From Streptomyces rubiginosohelvolus (GTDB taxonomy: Bacteria; Actinomycetota; Actinomycetes; Streptomycetales; Streptomycetaceae): a stretch of 64,000 bases of DNA. Shown in pieces: positions 16,822 through 24,628 of this stretch. The notes beneath the pieces were generated by a model. The model ran no database searches and was not told the origin of the DNA. It saw only the letters and a program-made list of their open reading frames with translations. The stretch lies in assembly GCF_014649875.1 (NCBI RefSeq), contig NZ_BMTW01000001.1, forward strand, positions 744,001-808,000. Reading direction: 5' to 3'. The translations under genes and the position numbers were made by a program. Within the stretch, counting starts at the first letter, position 1. Each line of letters opens with the position of its first letter.

Positions 16822-17057
16822 GTACCGACCTCCACTGGTTCAAGTCCAGCTACAGCGGCAGCGAGGGCGGCAACTGTGTAGAGGTGGCGCTCACCTGGTC
16901 CAAGTCCACGTACAGCGGCCCCCAGGGCGGCGACTGCGTCGAGGTGGCCACCTGCCCCCACACCGTCCACATCCGCGACTCCAAGGACCTCACCGTCTCC
17001 GCGCTCGCCGTCGCCCCCGACGCCTGGACGTCCTTCGTGGAGTTCGCCGCGTCCTAA
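16818..17057 (+). CDS. DUF397 protein with duplicated N-terminal motif
   Basis: 79 aa, longer than the usual 55-65. The DUF397 core WxKSxYSGxxGGxCVEVA occurs twice: residues 7-24 (W-F-K-S-S-Y-S-G) and 27-44 (W-S-K-S-T-Y-S-G), a 20-residue period. It continues with VHIRDSKDLTVSALAVAPDAW as in single-copy members. DUF397 proteins partner with DUF5753 XRE regulators; this gene is translationally coupled to one (4-base overlap). The stop overlaps the stop of the convergent LysR gene. The duplication is probably a local tandem event. Confidence 0.92.
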   Translation: MSTDLHWFKSSYSGSEGGNCVEVALTWSKSTYSGPQGGDCVEVATCPHTVHIRDSKDLTVSALAVAPDAWTSFVEFAAS

Positions 17058-17986
17058 GCGGCCTCCACCCACTCCGGCGCCCACACGTCGTGCGGGGTTC
17101 GCGGGCCCGCGGTGCGCAGATAGTCGCGCAGCCCGGTCAGCACGGGGTGCTGGTCTCCGCTGCGGAAGAGCAGCACGTGCGGGTAGACCGGGGTCGGGGC
17201 GCGCAACGGGATGCGCCGCAGGTCGTGGGCCTGGGGCCACAGGTAGCGGTCCCCGCTGCCGACAAGGGTGGCCAAGGAGGCCGACTCCGCCAGCGTGTCC
17301 ATCAGGGCCTCGGGGCCGAAGTCGGGGCCGAGCGCGTCGATGCTCAGGCCGAAGGCTTCGGACAGCGTCCGGTAGAACGCCGCCCATTCCGTGCCCGGCA
17401 TGATCCCGGGGATCCAGATGCGATGACCGGCCAGTTCCGCAGGACTGACGTGAGGCGCGTCCGCCAGCGGGTGGCCGGGGCCGACCAGGAGCTCCAGGGG
17501 TGCGTCCATCAGCCTTTCGACGCTGATCCCGGCCGGGACCTGATCGGCGGGCAGGGCGCGGAAGGACGCGTCGACCGTCCCTTCGAGCACCGCATGGGCG
17601 GCCTGGGCGGCGTTCTCCGTGCTCAGCGTGACCACGTCCAGCTCCATATCCGGGTGGGAGCGGTAGAACCGGTGGACGGCCTGCGCCGGGGAGATACGCC
17701 GGTTGAGGACGTCGACGCGCAGGGGACGGCTGCCGGGCCGCACGGCCTGCTCGGCCTGTTCGACGACCGCGAGGACCTTCTTCGCGTGCGGCAGGAAGAC
17801 CTGCCCGTCCGGGCTCGGCCGGGAGCCTCGGGAGGTCCTTACGAGGAGCATGACCCCGAGGTGCCGCTCCAGGGCCGCGATCCGCTTGGAGACCGCCTGC
17901 TGGCTGATGCCCAGCTCGTCGGCCGCGGCCTGGAAGTGGCCGGTCTCGGCGACGGTCACGAACGTTCGCAGCGCTTCAGCATCCAC
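17054..17986 (-). CDS. LysR-family transcriptional regulator
   Basis: 310 aa. The N-terminal winged HTH is canonical: LRTFVTVAETGHFQAAADELGISQQAVSKRIAALERHLG (written here as one family pattern, residues about 6-44). The effector domain has the LELLVGPGHPLA strand and the HPVLTGLRDYL helix. The GTG at 17986 gives MDAEALRTF. It is divergent from an acetyltransferase at 18077, with a LysR-type dyad in between, so it probably activates that gene. Its stop overlaps that of the convergent DUF397 gene by three to four bases. Confidence 0.9.
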   Translation of the reverse strand: MDAEALRTFVTVAETGHFQAAADELGISQQAVSKRIAALERHLGVMLLVRTSRGSRPSPDGQVFLPHAKKVLAVVEQAEQAVRPGSRPLRVDVLNRRISPAQAVHRFYRSHPDMELDVVTLSTENAAQAAHAVLEGTVDASFRALPADQVPAGISVERLMDAPLELLVGPGHPLADAPHVSPAELAGHRIWIPGIMPGTEWAAFYRTLSEAFGLSIDALGPDFGPEALMDTLAESASLATLVGSGDRYLWPQAHDLRRIPLRAPTPVYPHVLLFRSGDQHPVLTGLRDYLRTAGPRTPHDVWAPEWVEAA

Positions 17987-18003
17987 GCGTCCACCTTACT
18001 TCC

Positions 18004-18042
18004 ACAACCAAGAGTTGTTTCTGGTGCAGCGCAGAGTTGTTT
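18004..18042. promoter_or_regulatory. LysR-type binding region: dyad plus repeated AGAGTTGTTT
   Basis: ACAAC-N5-GTTGT (18004-18018) is a 15-bp dyad typical of LysR recognition sites. AGAGTTGTTT at 18011-18020 recurs at 18033-18042, 22 bp (two helical turns) downstream, giving the recognition-plus-activation-site layout. It lies between the divergent LysR (start 17986) and the acetyltransferase (start 18077). Confidence 0.65.
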
Positions 18043-18076
18043 GATCGAGCGCTCCGCGCGGTGGTGGGATCGGCGC

Positions 18077-18628
18077 ATGTCTACTCGCACAGACCACGCC
18101 ATGCACGTACAGACACCTGAATTCGCACGCCACGCGCAGCGGATCGTTGAGGTGACCGATGCGACGTCCCGCCTGAACGTGCTTCCGTTCAGCAACACCG
18201 AAGGTCGCGCCGAACTACTTTCTGTTGTGTTCGGCGGCCCGCTGCCGCCGTCGGTGACGATCTACCCGCCGTTCTTCACCGAGTACGGGCTGAACACGAC
18301 GTTCGGGGAGAACGTCTTCGTCAACCAGGGATGCACCTTCATGGACAAGGGAGGGATTCGCATCGGGAACGGCGTCATGATCGCCCCGAAGGTCAGCCTC
18401 ATCACCGGAGGCCACCCGCTGCCCCTCGCCGAACGCCGTGAGTTCCTCTCCTTCGCCCCGATCGTCATCGAGGACGACGTATGGATCGGGACAGCCGCCG
18501 TGATCACGCAGGGAGTGACCATCGGTGCCGGAGCGGTGGTCGCCGCCGGTGCGGTGGTCACGCGTGATGTTCCTGCCGGCACGGTGGTCGCGGGAGTGCC
18601 CGCCCGGGTGGTCAAGACGATCGACTGA
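18077..18628 (+). CDS. hexapeptide-repeat O-acetyltransferase (maltose/NodL-type)
   Basis: 183 aa, the usual length for this family. The N-terminal helices are followed by a left-handed beta-helix: IYPPFFTEYGLNTTFGENVF, VNQGCTFMDKGGIRIGNGVM, then VIIEDDV-like steps and the closing GAGAVVAAGAVVTRDVPAGT with GVPARVVKTI. The His in TGGHPL is the expected catalytic base. Enzymes of the group acetylate sugars or related hydroxyl compounds using acetyl-CoA, in trimers in the cytoplasm. It is divergent from a LysR gene that probably controls it. Confidence 0.92.
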   Translation: MSTRTDHAMHVQTPEFARHAQRIVEVTDATSRLNVLPFSNTEGRAELLSVVFGGPLPPSVTIYPPFFTEYGLNTTFGENVFVNQGCTFMDKGGIRIGNGVMIAPKVSLITGGHPLPLAERREFLSFAPIVIEDDVWIGTAAVITQGVTIGAGAVVAAGAVVTRDVPAGTVVAGVPARVVKTID

Positions 18629-18671
18629 GCCGGACCGTGCTGCCGGCCGGGGTACGGGCATCCCTCCCCGC

Positions 18672-19292
18672 TCAGTCGTCGAACCACACCACCAACCGCA
18701 CGTTGTCGTCACCGTGCTGTTCCGCGAGGCCCTTCAGGGCTTCCCAGACAGGGCGCCACTCCCCGGTCTCGGTGACGGCATCCCTGCGGCGGATGGTGAC
18801 CGACCTGTAGAGCGTGTCCCCGATGAGCCACTCAGCGCCTTCGCGCCACTCCCGGACATCGCCCCGCTCCAGTCCGACAGCCTCGGCGAACTCTGCACTC
18901 CAGGAGGACTTGCCGGTCATCCTCAGCCCGTTCGGCGTCTGCCGGTACTCGTGAAGGCGACTGTCGGGCTTCTCCGCGGGCTCGTCCCAGTCGACGGCCT
19001 TCACCTCGGCCCAGGTGATCCACGTGGCGCTGTGAAAGCCGTCTTCGCCGTACCACTCGACCAACTGCGCGAAACGCGCGCTCAGCGCGGCCGAGGCGTC
19101 GGCGGGAAACCCCCTGCCTGCGGCCAGGGGACGGAAGTTCGCGTAGTTGCGCACCCCGAAGAGACAACCGAACGCGTCGTAATTGCGAACGTCGTCGTTG
19201 AGGTGGCTGAGGTCGTGTGCGCCGAACCAGATCGGCTGCTGATCGCCCCCCGGTGCCCGGTACTCGATGAAGCCGCTGATATCCGTACCCAT
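18672..19292 (-). CDS. conserved hypothetical protein
   Basis: 206 aa from an ATG at 19292 (MGTDISGFIEYR). It contains WFGAHDLSHLNDDVRNYDAF, a GVRNYANFRPLAAGRGFPAD segment, and ends in GDDNVRLVVWFDD. The short patterns resemble Streptomyces proteins of unknown role; no catalytic motif, signal peptide or membrane helix is visible. The frame extends upstream to 19463 but that extension overlaps the start region of the divergent gene at 19400 and is not typical protein sequence. The charge-rich composition suggests a soluble cytoplasmic protein. Confidence 0.72.
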   Translation of the reverse strand: MGTDISGFIEYRAPGGDQQPIWFGAHDLSHLNDDVRNYDAFGCLFGVRNYANFRPLAAGRGFPADASAALSARFAQLVEWYGEDGFHSATWITWAEVKAVDWDEPAEKPDSRLHEYRQTPNGLRMTGKSSWSAEFAEAVGLERGDVREWREGAEWLIGDTLYRSVTIRRRDAVTETGEWRPVWEALKGLAEQHGDDNVRLVVWFDD

Positions 19293-19399
19293 GCCAGGAA
19301 TTCTCCCGACACCGTCAACCGAATTCGCCGGCCCGCCAGGAGGAGGCGTAGGTCTGCCGCCCGATGCGGCAGGAGCCCGGCACGCCATACCCTCGCCGC

Positions 19400-19867
19400 A
19401 TGAGTGCAGTTGACTCTTCTCCCAGCGGCCCCCGCAGCCCTGAGCAGCGCAAGCGCGAGGCACTCGAACGGCTCGTGCGGGACAACGACGTTTGGGTCGC
19501 CACGGCCGACGCCACCGGCGAGCCGTGCCTCGTTCCGCTGGCCTTCTGGTGGGACGGCGAGGCGATGTGGCTGGCCACCCGCGACACCAACCCGACGGGG
19601 CGCAACCTGTGTTCCTCGGGGCGGGCCCGGCTCAGCTTCGGGCATACCCGGGACGTGGTCCTGGTCCACGGCACCGCGCGCATGCTGACCCGCGAGGAGC
19701 TTCCGGCCGAGGTCGGCGACGCGTTCGCCGCCAAGGACGGCTGGGATCCTCGGAAGGACCACCCCTCGTACGTCTTCTTCCGGGTCAACCCGGTGCTGCA
19801 GGCGTGGGGAACAGTTCCGGAGATGACCGGCCGCACCCTGATGCGCGACGGGAAGTGGCTGGTCTAG
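19400..19867 (+). CDS. pyridoxamine 5'-phosphate oxidase-like FMN/F420-binding protein
   Basis: 155 aa. A split beta-barrel pattern is visible: DNDVWVATADATGEPCLVPLAFWWDGEAM, then LATRDTNPTGRNLCSSGRAR, VVLVHGTARMLT, and the closing YVFFRVNPVLQAWGTV. These match PNPOx-like proteins that bind FMN or F420 and act on small molecules. The substrate is unknown. The ATG at 19400 is chosen over 19364, which falls in the divergent promoter. It is convergent with the damaged lipoprotein gene at 19913. Confidence 0.85.
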   Translation: MSAVDSSPSGPRSPEQRKREALERLVRDNDVWVATADATGEPCLVPLAFWWDGEAMWLATRDTNPTGRNLCSSGRARLSFGHTRDVVLVHGTARMLTREELPAEVGDAFAAKDGWDPRKDHPSYVFFRVNPVLQAWGTVPEMTGRTLMRDGKWLV

Positions 19868-19912
19868 GCGGGTCTCGTCGGGGCGCAGGCACGCGATCGC
19901 CCCACGCTGGAG

Positions 19913-20500
19913 TCAGGGCGAGGCGGTGGGGCCCGGTCCCGGGGACTCGGCGGACCAGAAGTCGGAGCGGACGTTGGGGGTGGGGATCTCGCCCTCGTAT
20001 GTGCGGCCGTTCGCCACCTTCGTGGGCGGGGCTACCTTCGACTCGTCCACGCAAGGGCTCGTGACCTCGAAGAACGCCTGCCCCTTGTGGCCGAACATGA
20101 CACTGATCCCGAAGCCGTCCTCGGATGTGGCAATGATCTCAGGCATCTCCTTGCTCGGATTCACCATGTCGATCCGGTAGTCGTTCGCCTTCCAGAAACG
20201 CTCGACCACACCGAGGAAGTTTCCGCGGCGCTGCTCGGACACGACCGTCATAACCGTCCAGTAGCGCGTGACGTCGCAGCTGCCGGTCGTCGTGTAGTGG
20301 ACCTATTCGACTTCCGGCTTGATCTCCCCGACCGTCGCGTAGAACATCCCGTCTGCGCGCTCCGCCGCTCCCTGCATGTCCATGTCCACCACTGCCCTCT
20401 TCCCGTTCTCGGCACCGCACACCAGCCCGCACCCGGCGAGCAGGGCTCCGGCCACGGCGATCGCACATGCTAGGCGAAGGGTCTGCGTCATGTCCCTCAT
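19913..20500 (-). pseudogene. lipoprotein gene interrupted by an in-frame amber codon
   Basis: The ATG at 20500 overlaps the upstream stop (ATGA). The frame encodes a lipoprotein signal (MRDMTQTLRLACAIAVAGAL, lipobox LLAGC with Cys24) and reads to KPEVE, where TAG (20303-20305) stops it after 65 codons. Reading on in the same frame gives VHYTTTGSCDVTRYWTVMTV and a 130-residue domain ending at 19913 with DFWSAESPGPG. The uninterrupted frame is strong evidence of one 195-codon gene. From memory of related Streptomyces lipoproteins, Trp follows this position, so a TGG-to-TAG change is likely. The downstream part has an internal ATG at 20251 but no signal peptide. Confidence 0.85.
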
Positions 20501-22014
20501 CGGTGATCTTCCCTCACGATGTCCTCAGAACGTCCGCCGACGATCCTGGCGATGTTGGTCGCCGACACTCGGTCCTTTACCGGATCGAAGTACGGAGAGT
20601 GGGCATCGAACTTTCCGGCCTCAAGGACCATCCTTGGCCCGTCGTCGACCAGGAAGCGCTGTGCTCCGAAGGCCTCGCTCGCCGGGTCCTTGCCGAAGTA
20701 CACATCATCGTTGCCGATGTCGAAGAGGTCGTTTGCTGTCCTCGCCCCCTCCGGGCCCCCGGCACCGCGTTGCGCGTCGCCCTTCGACATCACATCCACG
20801 CTCTGCGGCGCGTCGTAGCCAAGCCAGATGATCGAGGCACTGGATGAGTCCACACGTCGGGCACCAATGGCCGTGTCCTGGGCCCGCTTCATCGTGTCTT
20901 CGACGAAGTCCTTGTTGAGCTTGGTGCCAAGACCGGGGACATACGCCGAGACGTTCCTGGAGGTGTCGGGGTTGCCGTACGACACGATCGCACGCCCGTT
21001 GCCCTCGTCTCCGATGCCTAGGAGATACATGGGCGGGTGACTAGACCCGCCCAGTTTCTCCTGAATCATGCGGAGGGCATTGAGCTTGGTCTTCGCCTCG
21101 TCGCCACCCTGCCGCACCAAATCATCGATGAGGACCTGCAGGTAGTTCCGGTTCGCCTCGTCGCGGACCAGTGCCGGGATGCCATCCAGATCGCCGATCA
21201 GATCCGGTGCGACCTTCAGGTACTCCTGCCGCTGCTCGTCACTCAACCCGTCCCACCATTTCTTGCGCTCGGCGGGGTCCTTGTCCTGTGGGATGCCTTC
21301 AGCGAGGTGCATGCCCGCGGTGGAGCGGACGTCGGCGGTGTCCCTGGCTACGTCCTTCAGCGTGGCCGCCGTGGCGTCGAGGCCCTTCTCCGCTCTCAGA
21401 CCGTTGAGAGTCTTCGCGTACCGGGCGTCGATCTCCCGCGCGGACCGTACGGCCCCGACGATGCGGTCGGCCACATCCTGTGCCTTCTCCGCGTTCGGGT
21501 TCACCGGCTTGAAGCGTGAGTGGCCGGGATACAGCGATGGCTGCCCCGTCGGGCCGAGGCCGGGCGGATCCAGCAGGAGACGCGAGCTTCCCTGGGAACT
21601 ACCGCCTGGCGCCTCCTGCTTCGCCCCGGTCAGGTCCTCGACCTTGGCGGCCGGGTAGCTGACGGACCCGTCTTCGTGGACGGTGAAGTTCAGGGAGGCG
21701 GCGTCCGCAAGGGCCTGCTTCAACTGCCTCTGAGGCTCAGCGAGATCGCCTGCCAGTCCATTGAGCGCTGTCCGAATGAGACCGCACTCGCTGTGCACGT
21801 ACTGGAAGTTGCGGCTGAGGCGTCGAAGCCGGCCGAGGGCCGCCTCCGCCGAATCGCTCTCCTGGGTCTCCCGGAGCTTCGCTGACATCGCCCCGTCGAC
21901 CCGTCCCCGGTCGGAGGCCGAACGGCTCGAGACCTCGTGCCACTTGTCGCCCGCCTGCGTGAACTCAGAGGTCTGGAGGTCACGCAGCATCTGCCAGGTC
22001 AGGGTTTCGGTCAT
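20497..22014 (-). CDS. DUF1023-type alpha/beta hydrolase-like protein lacking the nucleophile segment
   Basis: 505 aa. The N-terminal half (residues 1-320) is helical, with WxG-like features, and the C-terminal part matches PF06259: YLLGIGDEGNGRAIVSYGNP, YVPGLGTKLN, IIWLGYDAPQ, and then EAFGA, DAHSPYFDP and NIARIVGG. The family normally carries a long segment between GYDAPQ and EAFGA that includes the GHSYGS nucleophile elbow. Here only about 45 residues separate them (401-448) and no GxSxG is present, so the protein is probably not a hydrolase. It is coupled at both ends (ATGA overlaps) to damaged neighbours. The ATG at 22014 is fixed by the upstream overlap. Confidence 0.82.
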   Translation of the reverse strand: MTETLTWQMLRDLQTSEFTQAGDKWHEVSSRSASDRGRVDGAMSAKLRETQESDSAEAALGRLRRLSRNFQYVHSECGLIRTALNGLAGDLAEPQRQLKQALADAASLNFTVHEDGSVSYPAAKVEDLTGAKQEAPGGSSQGSSRLLLDPPGLGPTGQPSLYPGHSRFKPVNPNAEKAQDVADRIVGAVRSAREIDARYAKTLNGLRAEKGLDATAATLKDVARDTADVRSTAGMHLAEGIPQDKDPAERKKWWDGLSDEQRQEYLKVAPDLIGDLDGIPALVRDEANRNYLQVLIDDLVRQGGDEAKTKLNALRMIQEKLGGSSHPPMYLLGIGDEGNGRAIVSYGNPDTSRNVSAYVPGLGTKLNKDFVEDTMKRAQDTAIGARRVDSSSASIIWLGYDAPQSVDVMSKGDAQRGAGGPEGARTANDLFDIGNDDVYFGKDPASEAFGAQRFLVDDGPRMVLEAGKFDAHSPYFDPVKDRVSATNIARIVGGRSEDIVREDHR

Positions 22015-22441
22015 CGCTTCTCGTCCGCCTTGCCGGGGACGTCGACACCCTTGAGAGACGCCTTGACGGCGGTCTCCGACTCCCCCATCTCCTTGGCGAC
22101 CGTCAGCAGGTTCCCCTCGAGCTTCTCGCACTCGTCCCGGACCGCCCGAAGGCGTTCTTCCCAGGACTTCAACACGCTCTGAGGGCCGCGACGGATTTGA
22201 AACCGGTGGCGCCCGCCTCGATGCCCTCGTGGCCGCGCCCGAGGACCGTCCGGCTCGTCTCCGTCCTCGTCCGCAGATCACCGGCGGTGCCGGACGCACT
22301 GGTCCAGGGACCCTTGCTGTACTTGAGGTTGCCTGTTCCGCCCGCCCCGGGCCCGGGGTCCGAGGACGCCGAAGCTAGCCTCATCGCGGGCACTTCTTCG
22401 GTCGGTCCGAACAGTTCCTGCCAGCGCTCCGAATAGGACAC
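22011..22441 (-). pseudogene. small WXG100-like/helical protein gene split by a frameshift
   Basis: A GTG at 22441 (with GGGGGAGT upstream) opens a 90-codon frame with GPWTSASGTAGDLRTRTETS and GHEGIEAGATGFKSVAALRA, ending at TGA 22169-22171. A second frame of 54 codons beginning at 22175 reads LKSWEERLRAVRDECEKLEG and LTVAKEMGESETAVKASLKG and ends at 22011, overlapping the next ATG. The two join smoothly as AALR-x-VLKSWEERL if one base is restored near 22175. The second frame has no ribosome-binding site. A one-base deletion in a single 145-codon gene is the simplest reading; coupled expression of two proteins is the alternative. Confidence 0.7.
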
Positions 22442-22746
22442 GGCACTCCCCCGTCTGCCTACGCTCCATTTTTGCGCCTCGACGGACTAACGGAGGTCAA
22501 GCACTTGTATGCGATCGGGAACGAGTTCCAGACATGGGAATGGCTGGACAACTACGTTGTTCGGTCCCTTGCGCTTGCACAAGGGACCGAATGGAGAGCG
22601 CGCTGTTGTAGCGGTGCATTCGCTGCCGCCGCGCAGCTTCACGCGCCCTGAGTGCCCTCCTGCCCTAGCCACCCTCTCGGTGGAGGATTCACCTCGATCG
22701 CTTACCGTGCGGCGGACCGCAGAACACCTCTGCAAGGAGAGAAGGC
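22442..22746. other. 305-base divergent intergenic region with long hairpin and coding-like remnant
   Basis: The region contains a 12-bp perfect inverted repeat, TTCGGTCCCTTG (22560-22571) and CAAGGGACCGAA (22580-22591), with an 8-base loop. The stretch 22472-22640 is lower in GC than its surroundings and holds an open plus-strand frame reading LTEVKHLYAIGNEFQTWEWL, which looks protein-like but has no start or recognised family. Nearer the permease, AAGGAGAGAAGGC (22734-22746) is its ribosome-binding site. A gene remnant or a regulatory hairpin is possible. Confidence 0.45.
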
Positions 22747-24027
22747 TTGAGCAGCAAGCCCGCGCGCCCCTCGGCAGCGGCAGCGGCAGTCCCGGGCGAA
22801 CTCCAGCGGCAGATCGGCGTGCCGGACGCGGTGGTGATCGGCCTGGGATCGATGATCGGCGCCGGCATCTTCGCCTCGCTCGCCCCGGCCGCCCGCGCCG
22901 CCGGCTCCGGCCTGCTGCTCGGCCTCGCCCTCGCCGCCGTCGTCGCCTACTGCAACGCCACCTCCTCCGCCCGGCTCGCCGCCCTCTACCCGGCCTCGGG
23001 CGGTACCTACGTCTACGGGCGGGAGCGGCTCGGCGCGTTCTGGGGCTACCTGGCCGGCTGGGCGTTCGTCGTGGGCAAGACCGCATCCTGCGCGGCGATG
23101 GCGTTGACCGTCGGCTCCTACGTCTGGCCGGGCCAGGCGCACGCGATCGCGGTGGGCGCCGTGGTGGCCCTGACTGCGGTCAACTACGCGGGCATCCAGA
23201 AGTCCGTCCTGCTCACCCGCGTCATCGTGGCGGTCGTCCTGGCGGTGCTCGCCACCGTCGCGACCGTCTCCCTGACGTCCGGCGGGGTGGACGCGGCCCG
23301 TCTGGAGATCGGCGCGGACGCCACGGTCGCAGGTGTGCTGCAGGCGGCCGGGCTGCTGTTCTTCGCGTTCGCCGGTTACGCCCGCATCGCCACCCTCGGC
23401 GAGGAGGCCCGCGACCCGGCCCGCACCATTCCTCGCGCCATCCCGATCGCCCTGGGCATCGCCCTCGTCGTCTACGCCCTCGTCGCCGTCTCCGTCCTCC
23501 TCGTCCTCGGCCCCGGCCCACTCGCCTCCGCCGGGGTCCCGCTCGCGGACGCCGCGCGGGCGGCCGAAGCCGACTGGCTCGTCCCCGTCGTACGCGTCGG
23601 CGCGGCCGTCGCCGCCCTCGGCTCCCTGCTCGCGCTCATCCTCGGTGTCTCCCGCACCACCCTCGCCATGGCCCGCGACCACCACCTCCCCTACGCCCTG
23701 GCCGCCGTCCACCCGCGCTTCAAGGTCCCCCACAGGGCCGAACTCCTCGTCGGCGTCGTCGTAGCCGTGGCCGCCGCGACCACGGACGTACGCGGGGCGA
23801 TCGGGTTCTCCTCCTTCGGCGTCCTGGCGTACTACGCCATCGCCAACGCGTCCGCCTGGACCCTGACCCCGGCCGAAGGCCGCCCGGCGCGGATCATCCC
23901 CATCACCGGCCTGGCCGGCTGCCTCGTCCTGGCCTTCGCCCTGCCGCTGCCCTCCGTGCTCACCGGAGCCGCCGTCCTCCTCATCGGCGCCGCCGCGTAC
24001 GGCATCCGCCACGCGGTATCCCGGTAG
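22747..24027 (+). CDS. APC-family amino acid permease
   Basis: 426 aa with about 12 hydrophobic helices. The first helix has the APC signature GLGSMIGAGIFASLAPAA, where the GAGIF kink binds the substrate carboxylate. ASGGTYVYGRERLG and the GYARIATLGEEARDPARTIP segment on the cytoplasmic side are typical of the YfnA/CAT subgroup. It probably imports an amino acid or polyamine in symport. The TTG at 22747 is chosen because AAGGAGAG is correctly spaced upstream and no ATG or GTG precedes the conserved helix. Its upstream region is unusual (see the 22442-22746 entry). Confidence 0.9.
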   Translation: MSSKPARPSAAAAAVPGELQRQIGVPDAVVIGLGSMIGAGIFASLAPAARAAGSGLLLGLALAAVVAYCNATSSARLAALYPASGGTYVYGRERLGAFWGYLAGWAFVVGKTASCAAMALTVGSYVWPGQAHAIAVGAVVALTAVNYAGIQKSVLLTRVIVAVVLAVLATVATVSLTSGGVDAARLEIGADATVAGVLQAAGLLFFAFAGYARIATLGEEARDPARTIPRAIPIALGIALVVYALVAVSVLLVLGPGPLASAGVPLADAARAAEADWLVPVVRVGAAVAALGSLLALILGVSRTTLAMARDHHLPYALAAVHPRFKVPHRAELLVGVVVAVAAATTDVRGAIGFSSFGVLAYYAIANASAWTLTPAEGRPARIIPITGLAGCLVLAFALPLPSVLTGAAVLLIGAAAYGIRHAVSR

Positions 24028-24056
24028 GCGGCTTCTCCCCGGCGCAAGGCGGTGGT

Positions 24057-24575
24057 TCAGACCGCCTGCCCGATGGCCGCACGGGCCGCCAGGCGGAACT
24101 CCTTGACCGCCTCGTAGAGGGCCCGCTCCCGTTCGGTGGCCAGGGCCGTGTGCTCCGCCTTGCGGGCGGTGTCGCCCGCGCGGGCGTCCTCGGCCATGTT
24201 CCGCATGGCGTACGAGAGGTCGGCGGAGGCGTTGGTGACCCGTTCCGCGACGGCCGCGACGGTGGCCGGGCCTTCGAGGATGACCACCTCGCAGGTCCGG
24301 TGGACCTCACGGGCCAGCGTGACGAAACGGGCCGTCAGGTCCTCGACCACCGTGAGGTCGGGCCGGTCCGGGCGCAGCGCGTCGAGCACGGCGTCCATGG
24401 CGAGGTCGCGGTCGTGGAGGGCGCTCAGGTATCGGGCGTAGGCGTCACGACGGTGCTGGCGGCTCTGCTGGGCGTGCTGGGACCGCGCCTGGGCGCGGCC
24501 GTTGACGATCGCGGCCCCGAGCGTCGCGGCGGAACCGACGGCGGCGCCCAGTAGGGCGGCGAGTCCTGAATCCAT
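24057..24575 (-). CDS. small membrane-anchored helical protein, unknown function
   Basis: 172 aa. One N-terminal hydrophobic helix (LAALLGAAVGSAATLGAAI, residues 4-22) precedes a long soluble helical part rich in Arg, Ala and Glu, including AYARYLSALHDRDLAMDAVL and AEHTALATERERALYEAVKE, likely a coiled coil. The pattern is common in Streptomyces proteins of unknown role anchored with a cytoplasmic coiled coil. It is convergent with the APC permease (29 bases between stops) and lies 53 bases downstream of another minus-strand gene. Confidence 0.72.
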   Translation of the reverse strand: MDSGLAALLGAAVGSAATLGAAIVNGRAQARSQHAQQSRQHRRDAYARYLSALHDRDLAMDAVLDALRPDRPDLTVVEDLTARFVTLAREVHRTCEVVILEGPATVAAVAERVTNASADLSYAMRNMAEDARAGDTARKAEHTALATERERALYEAVKEFRLAARAAIGQAV

Positions 24576-24628
24576 CCCCCCAGTCTGCCGCGCGTCCCGC
24601 ACACGCCCGACGTGAGCGACCGACAGGA

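Noticed and set aside
20303..20305. Amber codon as pyrrolysine or programmed recoding
   Set aside because: Pyrrolysine decoding is not known in Streptomyces and no recoding structure was seen; a nonsense mutation or error is simpler.
22560..22591. Hairpin as an ordinary terminator
   Set aside because: It lies between two divergent genes, upstream of both starts, so it ends no evident transcript; left as an unexplained structure.
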